Source: Hydractinia symbiolongicarpus (taxonomy: Eukaryota; Cnidaria; Hydrozoa; Anthoathecata; Hydractiniidae). Taken from it: a DNA stretch of 64,000 nucleotides. Below the pieces are notes generated by a model. It worked only from the letters and a program-made list of their open reading frames with translations. It ran no database searches and was not told the DNA's origin. The stretch is taken from NCBI RefSeq assembly GCF_029227915.1, contig NC_079882.1, positions 2,912,001 to 2,976,000 of the forward strand, in the 5' to 3' direction. Positions 36,501 to 46,238 of the stretch are shown one piece after another. Numbering within the stretch: the stretch's first letter is position 1; each line of letters starts with the position of its first letter. Position numbers and translations under genes: made by a program.

Positions 36501-36664
36501 AAACCCCAGATAAAGCCGAGTTACAAGAGGTCGATTCTGACATAGAAATGCAAAAAGGGCCTGGATCAGAGGACGACTTGAATACTATTCCTGAAGATAC
36601 AGAATACAGCGACACTGCTGAAGAATCTGATACACTGATGAAGAGAAAAGACTCAGCAGTTTGA
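27500..36664 (+). CDS. Type I membrane protein with three D8C modules
   Basis: Exons 27500-27545, 30569-31033, 32779-33198 (or from 32776), 33330-33767, 35188-35277 and 36207-36664 give 638 residues plus TGA, with every intron in phase 1. Layout: signal peptide (1-19), three D8C modules (about 20-170, 171-310, 311-456; the 8-cysteine domain of uromodulin, GP2 and OIT3), a Pro-rich stalk (about 457-486), a transmembrane helix (about 495-521, VLAIILLIVIILVVLLIFII) and a 115-residue cytoplasmic tail. No ZP, EGF or kinase domain is present, so this differs from the vertebrate architectures. The ligand and role are unknown; a cell-surface binding or adhesion role is only inference. It has no clear neighbour partner. 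Confidence 0.83.
27546..28640. other. D8C gene intron 1, left part
   Basis: AT-rich intron with no recognisable gene or repeat boundary. The open frames here are short and lack any protein signature. Confidence 0.5.
28652..29186. mobile_element. TTAA-flanked TIR element (Kolobok/piggyBac-like MITE)
   Basis: The 17-bp ends GGTTACTGTAAAGGAAA (28652) and TTTCCTTTACAGTAACC (to 29186) are perfect inverted copies, bracketed by TTAA at 28648-28651 and 29187-29190. 535 bp, no transposase. TTAA duplication points to Kolobok or piggyBac mobilisation. Confidence 0.8.
29350..29416 (-). repeat. tRNA-derived SINE core (reverse copy)
   Basis: Minus strand reads GTAGTGTAGTGGGTTCGTCT (A-box style), then CTCCCAGTTCTGGGGAC (anticodon-like hairpin), then GGATCGAATCCCGC (B-box). 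No matching acceptor stem, so a tRNA-derived repeat and not a functional tRNA gene. Confidence 0.65.
29843..29910 (+). repeat. tRNA-derived SINE core (forward copy)
   Basis: Same core as 29350-29416 in + orientation, with GCGGATTGAATCCCGC as the B-box (one C-to-T change). Adjacent to GCTTGGCAGTATGTTAGTG. Confidence 0.65.
30569..31033 (+). CDS. D8C gene exon 2: first, divergent D8C module
   Basis: Contains GWYRILGKAGNSL, FCGTVHAGSLMGDHPTEEEG, MSVCF, CECKSKIKIYVRNC and RYC, the D8C signature. Compared with modules 2 and 3 it lacks the C-D before GWYR, the Cys before CGT and the C-N before R-Y/F-C, and has extra cysteines elsewhere. Phase 1-1. Acceptor TTACAG, donor GTATGT. Confidence 0.85.
31195..31320 (+). 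other. G-rich intronic tract
   Basis: Runs of GGGG/GGGGG separated by short spacers (GGCGGGGTTGGGTGAG, GGGTGGGGGGAGAGG) in D8C intron 2, with G-quadruplex potential on the + strand (inference from G-run spacing). Confidence 0.5.
32776..33198 (+). CDS. D8C gene exon 3: second D8C module, NAGNAG acceptor
   Basis: Encodes VTCDQNVGWFRFDKASG, SCSAEFRGWMVDRHPTLEEG, RRICF, CVCDFFGQISVRNCGQYYVY and ICNARYCG, with ten cysteines. The acceptor reads TAGTAG (32773-32778), so splicing at either AG keeps phase and adds or omits one Val. Donor GTATTG, phase 1-1. Confidence 0.87.
33330..33767 (+). CDS. D8C gene exon 4: third D8C module
   Basis: Encodes NKCDASFYGRYRF, HRCGSTYQGFMEGKHPAVED, RVICF, CECKHTTIVGVKNCGKYFVY and ECNSRFC. 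It has ten cysteines in the same spacing pattern as module 2, and ends in the same ANGS-A-G junction as exon 3, which suggests exon duplication. Acceptor AAACAG, donor GTAAGC, phase 1-1. Confidence 0.87.
33768..35187. other. D8C gene intron 4
   Basis: 1.4 kb AT-rich intron; no gene or repeat recognised. Confidence 0.5.
35188..35277 (+). CDS. D8C gene exon 5: Pro-rich stalk
   Basis: Thirty residues, EITIDPGRPTLYPIPAPGYT then PPPAEKEVRE, between TTTTTAG and GTATTG, phase 1-1. Likely an extended extracellular linker before the membrane. Confidence 0.72.
35859..36136. mobile_element. Inverted-repeat element in last intron of the D8C gene
   Basis: Arms of about 50 bp at 35859-35908 and 36087-36136: CAGCTATTGGGTCCTGAAAA and its complement, including ACACCCGCAGG. 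They enclose about 180 bp. The right arm ends only 70 bp before the last exon's acceptor, so it could affect folding of the pre-mRNA. Confidence 0.65.
36207..36664 (+). CDS. D8C gene exon 6: transmembrane helix and cytoplasmic tail
   Basis: After GTTCAG the frame gives DKNSSLITST, about 27 hydrophobic residues, then the basic stop-transfer IYRQHEPRVRR and an acidic tail. The tail has a Pro cluster (IPPYPSVPPPETP, offering PxxP and YxxV-type sorting or SH3 motifs) and an acidic end, EYSDTAEESDTLMKRKDSAV. TGA at 36662. The open frame upstream of 36207 (from 36161) is intron. Confidence 0.83.
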
Positions 36665-37377
36665 TGTGACCAAATTGAAGTTCTGTGTTGCAGACATTTA
36701 GTTCTTCGTTTACTGTTTTAGGTTTTATTCTAGTTCCATGCGTTTTATTGTGGATTTTTTTATATTTCGCCCTTTATTTTATAATTTATTGTAAATAGTG
36801 AAGGGATATTTTGAGATTTTAGGGAAATATGTTGCGATGTTGTAATGTGCGATTGATACAATAGCATTACACGCCAATGTATTTTTAATTTGTTTATCTT
36901 TATGTCAAAAAATTCAGTATTCAAATTAAACAAACAAAATGGTTTGATGTTGCTCAAATGGTGTATGGCAAAGAAGAGCAACATTTCAAGTGTAAATGTT
37001 CACTGCATTTTTTTTTTTTTTTTTTTTTTTTGCTCATAAGAATCATATCACATATTTTTACTGTCAATATTTTTTTTGGCTCTGTTCTTACATAAGCAAC
37101 GTTAAACCAAAAATAACACTGGTAAAACATTCGAATAATCAGGGAGTTCTATTTCGAATCCTTTGAGGTGACTCCCACCAGTGTGCGTAGTTGCACAGCA
37201 TTTTAAACCTCGTCATAGACGGTCTGCTTATTGGAAGTAGTTTTTTCGCTTGTATCCTGGATTAAATAATATGCCTTGGTTTCATGTTTTTAGCTTTAAT
37301 ATTTTTTGTACATTTGTTATTATATTTTCCTAAACAAATGGTAGTTTATGTGTTTAATTTCATTTTATGTCTTGAAG

Positions 37378-37383
37378 AATAAA
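37378..37383 (+). promoter_or_regulatory. Candidate polyadenylation signal of the D8C gene
   Basis: AATAAA about 715 bp after the D8C stop. It is the first clear canonical hexamer noted downstream, so the 3' UTR could end near 37.4 kb. The 24-T run at 37008-37031 lies within that UTR. Confidence 0.35.
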
Positions 37384-37437
37384 TGTGAATCTAAAATTAC
37401 TAAGAAACAATGATACAGTTAATCCCTCCTTTTACTA

Positions 37438-37516
37438 ATGTTTTGTCCAATCTCTTTCATGCCATCACTTTCATACCATCTTTTTCACACCATCTCTTTC
37501 ATACCATCTTTTTCTT
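37438..37516 (+). repeat. Short tandem repeat, CTTTCATACCATCTTTTT type
   Basis: Four to five imperfect copies of a roughly 16-18-bp pyrimidine-rich unit (CTTTCATACCATC) downstream of the D8C gene. Confidence 0.65.
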
Positions 37517-37519
37517 CTA

Positions 37520-39540
37520 ATTCTATAACATATTAAAAAAAAAATTAAACTTAGCGCTAGATTTTGCTGATTAATTGTTTCCCGTGTGCGCGCGATCTTT
37601 CCTTCGCGCGATTTTTTTCTGCTCTTGATTTGTTTATGTATATTTTCGAAATTTATTTCAAGAACATGTAATGTAATTATACAATTTAAATGTATAGTAT
37701 ATTTTTATAAGTAGAACTTTTCGTGTATGTAGAGAGTTACTTTTGTAGAAAAATAATTTTCAAAGAAAATTCACAAGCTTTCTACATCACTACGCTTTAT
37801 CAGGTATACCTTACTTGTAATGTTTAATCCTTTTATCTTGACACGCCCTTTCTAAATTACCTTTAGAGAGAAACATCCATTTAAATTCTTTTAATAAAAC
37901 ATATCCTCTAAAAATATGCTCAATTTCTTGTTGTGCGTCTGACAGATCTCTGGTATCATCCTTTAGTTTCTATCAGGCAATGTTTGGGATAAAAAGAAAC
38001 TATCGACAATCATCATGCGTATTTTGAGAGGAGCAAAAACTTTACCTACATAATCGTAAACTTGGGTTACAGGCATTATATCAATTTTATATTAATATAG
38101 TTAGATGAAAAACCTTTTTTTACGCAGTACTATCGGAAAGCCAGTTATCCTATAGTTTGTTTCCACAAAAGCTTTGAAAGAGGTCCTAACTGTTGTCCCC
38201 GTTTCTTAAATAAATACTGTGATGACAAGAAAGAGTTAGAACCCTGTTTGCAAGTAATGTTACTTCAGCGAAGATTGTTTTTCTGTATAACCAAGAAACT
38301 GTCTGTCGGACGCAAATAATCTCTTTGTTGTATTGATCTTTCGTAGTATTTTAAACAGATTTTCATTAAAACAAAGAAAAAATGTGTATTACTTTTCTCT
38401 TTTCAAGATGCGTTTTTAACTTGAACGGGATAGACTCCAACCACTCAACGAGCCAATTAAACAATATTTACTTCAAAATTCTGTCAGATGCACATTTTTT
38501 TACATCTGAATTTAAAGAATGTAAAGCAAATGGTGTTAAAAACAAAGTTTAAAGTGACCCTGAATCCGTCTCAAAGAGTTGAAAAGCATGAAAGTAACAC
38601 ATTAGTCCATCCGGCATGTGTGTCCGACAGATGAAATGGTTTTTGTGTATTTAAAAATAAAAATTTACATATGTTATAAAAGTTCTTCAAAAATGTTGCT
38701 CAGCTAGTTTCGATAATATTTATCGCGTGCTTCCGCAGACTCAAATTTCTATTCACTGACGTCAACAGCGATCCAATTAGGTCATTATTAAAAGGTAGTC
38801 TTCTTCTCTCAAATTTCTACTGTCTTTAACTGAACTGCTTTGAAAGTATCGATTGTGCAAGATTTCTTAATTAAAAAAAAGCGCCAAAACTCATGAACTA
38901 GTTTCTTAACTCTGTTTTATGTTTAGATTCGGTTTTTTGCCGCCATGGAAACCGTTTACTTTTTTTTCTTATCGAATCATGAATGTTCGGTAAAAGATAC
39001 TTGCTTGAAAAAAATTTTTTTTTCAAGAATCAAAATATGCTTATCGTATGCTAGAACTTTAATATACTATGCTTATAAAAAAATACTCCGAACACTCCTT
39101 CCTTGTATTAAGAGTTATATGAACGTTTTGTGTATTAATTTCAAGATCATTTCAAGAACTTTTTTATATTGCTAAATTTTTCTCTAAAGTTGATAAAATT
39201 CTGTCAAGACATATTTTCATTCATATTGAAATGATTATCAGCTTGTGGTTATAATACTGATATGAGTCTCGTGGTCAAAATTTAACGATGTGGTTTATCA
39301 TCACATGAATGCAAATGAGTTTGGTTTTGAAGAAAAATTAAGAACGTCATTTTTATTTCTTTGCATGTTAATTCGGCAGCATACCTTCATTTGGCGGAAT
39401 AGCTTTTTTCTACCTTAATTTTGGCGTCTTGTAGCTGGACACGAAAAACAAATTGGCATATTTGCTAAACAAAAGCACCCAATGTGTTTAATGATATTTT
39501 CTAACTTTTAAGAGTTGGATGTTTAAATGGCAGCTTATCC
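37520..39540. other. Intergenic, nothing recognised
   Basis: AT-rich spacer between the D8C gene and the repeat-rich right third. The 76-codon frame at 38945 has no signature and is not supported. Confidence 0.5.
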
Positions 39541-39555
39541 TCATCCCCAACCTTA

Positions 39556-39632
39556 TTCCCAGGGGATTTGATTCGATCCGCGGTCGCCAGAACTGGGGGC
39601 CGCAGACGAGCCCACTACACTATGACATTCTT
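39556..39632 (-). repeat. tRNA-derived SINE core fragment
   Basis: Minus strand has GTGTAGTGGGCTCGTCTGCG, a CCCCAGTTCTGG hairpin and GCGGATCGAATC. Same family as the cores at 29.35 and 29.84 kb, without the rest of the unit. Confidence 0.6.
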
Positions 39633-40166
39633 ACATGATTCTTTTTTTATAAGACGCACTCCAAAATTAAAAAAAAAATCGATACAGGACTCTGTTCAAC
39701 TTTAGTTTAGTTTGGTTTAGTTGGTACAGTGGACCCAGGGCAACAAACACAGGGGGCAGAAATATAAATATATAGAGGAGAGAAAATCAAGATATTTGTT
39801 TGGGATAGACACCTGGTTTCCAGGATTTTTTATGCTTTTTAGATTTTTTTCGCATTTAGTTGTGAGAATAGAATGAATACACTCTATAATAAATGTGACA
39901 TTTCAATTAGACATCTTCTTACCCCCACAATAGTTAGGGTTACGTTAGTTTTTAAAACGCGGAGAGTTTAACACCCCCAAAGAAAATGTATGATAAAGAC
40001 CAGGGGCTGTGGCTGGGGAGCGGTTTACCGAAAAGTGTAAACATGGTAAGTCGTCCACGTATTACTTCCTGAATATAAAGGAGATATAGTATTCAACATG
40101 TGTTAGACCTATGTACGCTCCCAAGTCTTGTGGAGATAATGATGTGCTATTCTCCATAAAGCACAA

Positions 40167-41878
40167 GTGTAGTAGCCTGTAGTAGAGCGTAGTAGAATGT
40201 ATTTCTCTGTAGTAAAGCGTATTTCTCTGCAGTAGAGTGTAGTAGCCTGTAGTAGCTTGTAGTAGAGTGTAGTAGCTTGTAGTAGAGTGTAGTAGAGCGT
40301 ATTTCTCTGTAGTAGAGCGTATTTCTCTGTAGTAGAGTGTAGTAGCGTGTAGTAGAGCGTAGTAGCGTGTAGTAGAGCGTAGTAGAATGTATTTCTCTGT
40401 AGTAAAGCGTATTTCTCTGTAGTAGAGTGTAGTAGCCTGTAGTAGCTTGTAGTAAAGTGTAGTAGCGTGTAGTAGAGCGTAGTAGAATGTATTTCTCTGT
40501 AGTAAAGCGTATTTCTCTGTAGTAGAGTGTAGTAGCGTGTAGTAGCCTGTAGTAGAGTGTAGTAGCGTGTAGTAGAGTGTAGTAGCGTGTAGTAGAGTGT
40601 AGTAGCGTGTAGTAGAGCGTAGTAGAATGTATTTCTCTGTAGTAGAGCGTATTTCTCTGTAGTAAAGCGTATTTCTCTGTAGTAGAGTGTAGTAGCGTGT
40701 AGTAGAGCGTAGTAGCGTGTAGTAGAGCGTAGTAGAATGTATTTCTCTGTAGTAAAGCGTATTTCTCTGTAGTAGAGTGTAGTAGCCTGTAGTAGCTTGT
40801 AGTAAAGTGTAGTAGCGTGTAGTAGAGCGTAGTAGAATGTATTTCTCTGTAGTAAAGCGTATTTCTCTGTAGTAGAGTGTAGTAGCGTGTAGTAGCCTGT
40901 AGTAGAGTGTAGTAGCGTGTAGTAGAGCGTAGTAGAATGTATTTCTCTGTAGTAAAGCGTATTTCTCTGTAGTAGAGTGTAGTAGCGTGTAGTAGAGCGT
41001 AGTAGAATGTATTTCTCTGTAGTAAAGCGTATTTCTCTGTAGTAGAGTGTAGTAGCCTGTAGTAGCCTGTAGTAGAGTGTAGTAGCGTGTAGTAGAGCGT
41101 AGTAGAATGTATTTCTCTGTAGTAAAGCGTATTTCTCTGTAGTAGAGTGTAGTAGCGTGTAGTAGAGCGTAGTAGCGTGTAGTAGAGCGTAGTAGAATGT
41201 ATTTCTCTGTAGTAAAGCGTATTTCTCTGTAGTAGAGTGTAGTAGCCTGTAGTAGCTTGTAGTAGAGTGTAGTAGCGTGTAGTAGAGCGTAGTAGAATGT
41301 ATTTCTCTGTAGTAAAGCGCATTTCTCTGTAGTAGAGTGTAGTAGCGTGTAGTAGAGCGTAGTAGCGTGTAGTAGAGCGTAGTAGAATGTATTTCTCTGT
41401 AGTAAAGCGTATTTCTCTGTAGTAGAGTGTAGTAGCCTGTAGTAGCTTGTAGTAGAGTGTAGTAGAGCGTAGTAGAATGTATTTCTCTGTAGTAAAGCGT
41501 ATTTCTCTGTAGTAGAGTGTAGTAGCCTGTAGTAGCTTGTAGTAGAGTGTAGTAGCGTGTAGTAGAGCGTAGTAGAATGTATTTCTCTGTAGTAAAGCGT
41601 ATTTCTCTGTAGTAGAGTGTAGTAGCCTGTAGTAGCTTGTAGTAGAGTGTAGTAGCGTGTAGTAGAGCGTAGTAGAATGTATTTCTCTGTAGTAAAGCGT
41701 ATTTCTCTGTAGTAGAGTGTAGTAGAGTGTAGTAGAGCGTAGTAGCGTGTAGTAGAGCGTAGTAGAATGTATTTCTCTGTAGTAAAGCGTATTTTTCTGT
41801 AGTAGAGTGTAGTAGCCTGTAGTAGAGTGAAGTAGCGTGTAGTAGAGCGTAGTAGAGTGTATTTCTCTGTAGTAAAGA
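40167..41878 (-). repeat. 10-bp satellite array 1 (CTACTAC decamer)
   Basis: About 171 decamers without any indel seen. On the minus strand each is NNNCTACTAC (ACTC, AAGC, AGGC, ACGC, GCTC, ATTC, GCTT variants) or AGAGAAATAC. Variants recur in fixed order to make a higher-order unit of 70-110 bp. Because CTACTAC contains no stop in any frame and the period is 10, three long overlapping open frames (391, 592 and 625 codons, Leu/Tyr/Thr-rich) arise. They are artefacts. Confidence 0.95.
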
Positions 41879-41881
41879 GGC

Positions 41882-42175
41882 GTTCATAATGGTCTCGCAC
41901 TATATACAAACGAAAAATTATCGTGACATCTTCGCACAAAGAGATTCTTATCAGTACATCACTTGTAGTTGGTAGATAAGCAAGGGATGATGGCCGATTC
42001 GCCAGTGGTCATCATAATATCAGAGACAAAGAAACAAATTTAGCAGACACGCCTAAATATTCATTTTCAATTTCACATTCTGTGTTTTACTGCGCTTACC
42101 CAACGAGACATGATCCGTTTGTTTGAGCCTTAGAGAATACATTACAAGCAATGTATGTCCTAAATACCATGAGTG
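41882..42175 (+). repeat. Flank repeat, copy 1, abutting array 1
   Basis: Shares long near-identical stretches with the complement of 60880-61165: GGTCTCGCACTATATACAAA, ATATTCATTTTCAATTTCAC and ACCCAACGAGACATGATC. The array side is the same in both copies, which indicates one repeat family made of flank plus array. Confidence 0.88.
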
Positions 42176-42584
42176 TTCACTATTATGCTTTGTATTCATA
42201 CATCAATCGTCAATTCCTTACAAGTTACTTTGGGGATATTAATTTTGCTCTTGATTGTTGAATGTCTAGTTGCGGTTTTATGAAAGAATAGTCGAAATTT
42301 CTATCTTTGAGCTGGAACGTGAACAACCAGTGTGTAATGTCATCCATACTTCATAATTTTCAAGTGCAGAAATTGTTACTTTAAAATTGCTCTACCGTGT
42401 TTAGTATTTGCGAAAACACTACAAAAGTCTTCATGGAAAAAATAAATGAAGCCTTTTCAATGTAGTTGAATTTCCGCGCCCGAAGGCGTAGGAAATTCTT
42501 TAAAACCGTCGTTTTTTCTTTTGGAGCATTTTTTGAGAAAAAATCGACCCTGGGATTTCACGTTCCTCTGATTTTTTGTTACCT

Positions 42585-43362
42585 AAATGTCATTTTAGGC
42601 CAAAATTGGTTCAAAAATTAAAACTACTTTATTTTCCACAATATTTGGCACAGTTAACAAAAAAGTATACTGAACATGATGGTGACATCAAAATTTTGAT
42701 TTTTGGCCACCTTAAATGTCATTTTAGGCCAAAATTGGTCCAAAAATTAAAACTACTTTATTTTCCACAAAATTTGGCACAGTTAACAAAAAAAGTATGC
42801 TGAACATGATGGTGACATCAAAATTTCTATTTTTGGCCACTTTAAATGTCATGTTAGGCCAAAATTGGTCCAAAAATTAAAACTACTTTATTTTCGACAA
42901 AATTTCGCACAGATCACAAAAAAAAATATGCTGAACATGATGGTGACATCAAAATTTTGATTTTTTGCCACCTTAAATGTCATTTTAGGCCAAAATTGGT
43001 CCAAAAATTAAAACTACTTTATTTTCCACAAAATTTGGCACAGTTAACAAAAAAAATATGCTGAACATGATGGTGACATCAAAATTTCTATTTTTGGCCA
43101 CTTTAAATGTCATTTTAGGCCAAAATTGGTCCAAAAATTAAAACTACTTTATTTTCGACAAAATTTCGCACAGATCACAAAAAAAATATGCTGAACATGT
43201 TGGTGACATCACAATTTTGATATTTTGCCACCTGAAATGTCATTTTAGGCCAAAACTGGTCCAAAAATTTAAACTACTTTATTTTCGACAAAATTTGGCA
43301 CAGTTAATAAAAAAAGTATGCTGAACATGATGGTGGCATCAAAATTTTGTTTTTTTGTCAAC
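42585..43362 (+). repeat. 130-bp satellite, six copies
   Basis: Units start AAATGTCATTTTAGGCCAAA at 42585, 42714, 42844, 42975, 43105 and 43235. Two variants are visible: CCACAAAATTTGGCACAGTT (units 1, 2, 4) and CGACAAAATTTCGCACAGAT (units 3, 5). Unit 6 is mixed. No coding potential. Confidence 0.92.
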
Positions 43363-43705
43363 TAAATGCCGTTTAAGACCATAAACGTTTCAATCGGAAG
43401 ACTTTCAACCATGAATGATAGGCTATAATTTTTGTTCGCAATTTCTTTTAAAGTGTGAGTTTATTATGACACGTTTCGTTTTGTTTGCGTTTGTTGTAAG
43501 ATGTAATGTCACTTGTGTGTTTTATCTTCAGAGCTTCAAGCACCAAACCTCTTCGAATGTTTGGCACGATAACACAACGAATTAGCAGGTTGTTATCAAA
43601 TATTTTGGTAGCGAGCGGAAATTCTTAGAGCCCCCAGGGCTTCTTGTTTATATGTTCAAACGCAATTCATGATAGCCGTTCACTGGGTGAAGCAAAACTA
43701 AATTT

Positions 43706-43895
43706 GGATATGTTTACATCCTACAAAGAGCTTTTTCTCAGTAAATCAAGTGTAGTTGGCAGATAAACAAGGCATAAACGTTGATTTGCCAATGTTCATC
43801 ATAATATCACATACAAAGAAGCAAATTTAGGAGACCCGTCTAAATATTCCTTTTCAATTTCACATCTTGTGTTCTTCTGCGCTCACCCAACGAGT
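43706..43895 (+). repeat. Flank repeat, copy 2, without satellite array
   Basis: A more diverged direct copy of 41930-42120: GTGTAGTTGGCAGATAAACA, TTCATCATAATATCACATAC and AATTTCACATCTTGTGTTCT. No decamer array is attached on its left. Confidence 0.75.
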
Positions 43896-44139
43896 TCGAA
43901 ATACCCTCAATGCTCAATGAACAAATACAACTGGTAAACGAGACGGAAGACAACCCATTTATCCCAGATGCCGGAGGAAATGATTGATGCGGCTCCCTTA
44001 GAGACGATCGTAGACGAGGACGAAGAAGGCAATAGTGATATTGAGATCGATTAGTGTTTGTTTTTATTATACTTTTAGAAATATATGTTGTGTTTATTAA
44101 AATTGTTGTTTTTATTTTTTAGCACACTAAAGACTTTTG

Positions 44140-44250
44140 CATAATTTTATAAGTCCCCTCCCATTTAACCCCCCGCCACGCCCCTCCCAAATAAGCCCCG
44201 TCCCCCAAAACCCATTTTGACAAATAAGCCCCCAGGGGCCTAATCGATCA
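44140..44250. repeat. C-rich AAATAAGCCCC repeat patch
   Basis: Repeated (A)ATAAGCCCC(C/T) and ACGCCCCTCCC motifs, similar in style to the internal ACGCCCC repeats of the MITE at 13194-13650. Only one element end is suspected; boundaries not found. Confidence 0.4.
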
Positions 44251-44460
44251 TTAACGGTAGACGTAATAGATCTTTCACGGTTGCGCAAAGCATTCTGGGT
44301 AATCACTATGACAAAATACAACACCGCTGCTAGCAGGGATGCGAAGTTTATGTGGTGGCGTGGTTTTTCTGTTTATACAAGTTAATTTTTAATCAATTCT
44401 TGTATATTTTACACAAAAAAATTAATTAAAAAAGCTAAAAAGTTAAATCAAGTGAGCTTG

Positions 44461-44710
44461 ATGGCTTCGGTTAAAGATATTAAATGTTTGCAGAATTTTT
44501 TAGAACTTTCTATGGCTGAACTTCAATTTTTCCTTTCCCAGCGTGGGCTTCCAACATCTGGATCACATGGAACGTTGGCTGTAAGAGCTCTGATTGCTCA
44601 TGAGCAAAAAGTAGAAGTAAAAGCCACTGCTGAACATACAATTTGCTTCTGCGTAACATGCGAAAAGACATTTGATTCAGACGAAGAGCTGACTTGGAAT
44701 GTTTGGAAGG
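44461..44710 (+). CDS. SAP-like N-terminal exon, probably transposon-derived
   Basis: From ATG at 44461 to a strong donor GTAAGT (44711) the frame encodes MASVKDIKCLQNFLELSMAE, then LQFFLSQRGLPTSGSHGTLA, a SAP-like helix-turn-helix, followed by CFCVTCEKTFDSDEEL. Similar SAP-like starts are seen on SWIM/YqaJ proteins of ISL2EU transposons (family knowledge from memory). No continuation of such a gene was found downstream, where MITEs follow. Either a decayed transposon 5' exon or the first exon of an unrecognised gene. Confidence 0.5.
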
Positions 44711-44906
44711 GTAAGTCGGTTTAAAATAACTGAAACAAATACCCTTTTTGGTTGGTTCGTTTTTAACGTAATTTCGAACGTTTTCTTCTCCCTTTAAAAT
44801 TTGAACTGTACATTCTAATTTAAGTAGTTGTGGATTAAAATTTGCCATACACTCAATTATAGTGCCGTATTTTTCCTGCGCGCGCAGAAATTGAGGTAAC
44901 TTTTCT

Positions 44907-45547
44907 CAGTCAGGGATAACCGCAAATTAGGCTATGATAGTCTAATTAGTCTACGATAGCCTATTTAGGCGATTTATCTCTCCTAATTAGGCTATCAAAA
45001 TGGTTTTTGCTGCCTATCGCTGTTCTGTTACATAGTCGCAATGATTTTATTAGCTAAAAACATTCTATAGAACCCCTTTTTGATGGTCCAAATATATTTT
45101 TCTTTATTATTTGCGCTGTCAGTAGATATAGCGTTTAGTTTGTTTTGATTTAGAACGCATGCGCTGTGATACGGCTTCTTTGTTTTACGGCCACGGTTGC
45201 TTCTGAACAAAGGCTAAATTTCCCACGCGCATATTTTCAACATGGTGGCGCATAGCCTAAATAGACTATTTCTCGTCTAATTAGCCGATCCAAAGACTTT
45301 TGACGTATAATTTTTAGTTCCGCGAAGCAAATTACATGAAATTTTACTTGACCAAAGACGACTTGACAGGCCACTGGATAGCCAAAAAAACATGGCGCAA
45401 CTATACGTTGTTTCCGTTATATTTAACAAAGAAGATAGCAAATTGCCTAAATAGGAGATACTCGCCTAAATAGTCTATGAAAAATCTCCTAACTAAGCTA
45501 CTAGCCTAATTTGGCGTGATAGCCTAATTTGCGGTTATCCCTGACTG
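44907..45547. mobile_element. 641-bp MITE, CAGTCAGGGATAACCGC ends, 5-bp TSD
   Basis: Ends CAGTCAGGGATAACCGCAAA and TTTGCGGTTATCCCTGACTG are perfect inverted copies; the repeat extends to about 30 bp. TTTCT occurs directly on both sides (44902-44906, 45548-45552). Many TAGCCTAATTAG/GCCTAAATAG subrepeats lie inside. Non-coding. Confidence 0.88.
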
Positions 45548-45734
45548 TTTCTGATTAGTTTGTTTACATTTTTACCTCCATTTCTGCGTGCGCATCGGGC
45601 ATTACATAATCACTTAGATGCGTGCGCAAGTAAATATCAGGACTGTGATTCCATGTATTGGTATTCCATCTAATCATGTGCAAAATTTGATTGTTGTTTT
45701 AAAGATGAGAATAGATTTCAGCTATAAAATGGCT

Positions 45735-45861
45735 ACTGACCGGTTTTGATTCTGCCCTGTAAAATACAAAGCCATTTGTCAGGGGCACAGACCTCACAAG
45801 CTCGGTCTGTACTTTTGAGCCAGGCTTTGTATTTTACAGTACGTTATCAAAACCGGTCAGT
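45735..45861. mobile_element. 127-bp foldback MITE (ACTGACCGGTTTTGAT)
   Basis: Arms ACTGACCGGTTTTGAT...CTGTAAAATACAAAGCC and the complement GGCTTTGTATTTTACAG...ATCAAAACCGGTCAGT, with a loop of about 45 bp. Confidence 0.82.
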
Positions 45862-45880
45862 ATTTATTTATTAATGATTA

Positions 45881-46238
45881 GGCGGACGTCACAAATATTT
45901 GGTGTTAGAGTCACCCGACTGACCCTAATTTTTGATCGAAATTTTTGATATACTGAGTCGGAAAAACTAAAATGACAAAAAATATTATACGCTTGTTGTC
46001 TCTCCACAGCAATTGCAGCGATTGTTGTGCTTCGCTTTAAAATGTGAAAAGTGTTCACGCGGAAACTGCCGGAGGTGCCAAAGTTATCATTAAACATCGG
46101 CGATTTAATGGCGCGCGTTAATGGCTGGATGGTTGGATAAAATTTTTCGAAATTTTGAGTTATCATTCGCCGATCTACCAACCGACTTTATTTTTGGTGC
46201 TCAAATGACTCTAACACCAGATATTTGTGACGTCCGCC
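45881..46238. mobile_element. 358-bp Harbinger-like MITE with TTA duplication
   Basis: Ends GGCGGACGTCACAAATATTT and AAATATCTGGTGTTAGAGTC-type complement (right end ATATTTGTGACGTCCGCC) pair over about 34 bp with one mismatch. TTA flanks both sides (45878-45880, 46239-46241), the 3-bp TWA duplication of PIF/Harbinger. A 105-codon minus-strand frame across it is incidental. Confidence 0.82.

Noticed and set aside
40062-41939. 625-, 592- and 391-codon minus-strand open frames
   Set aside because: They are translations of the decamer satellite in different frames; no start context, domain or splice evidence.
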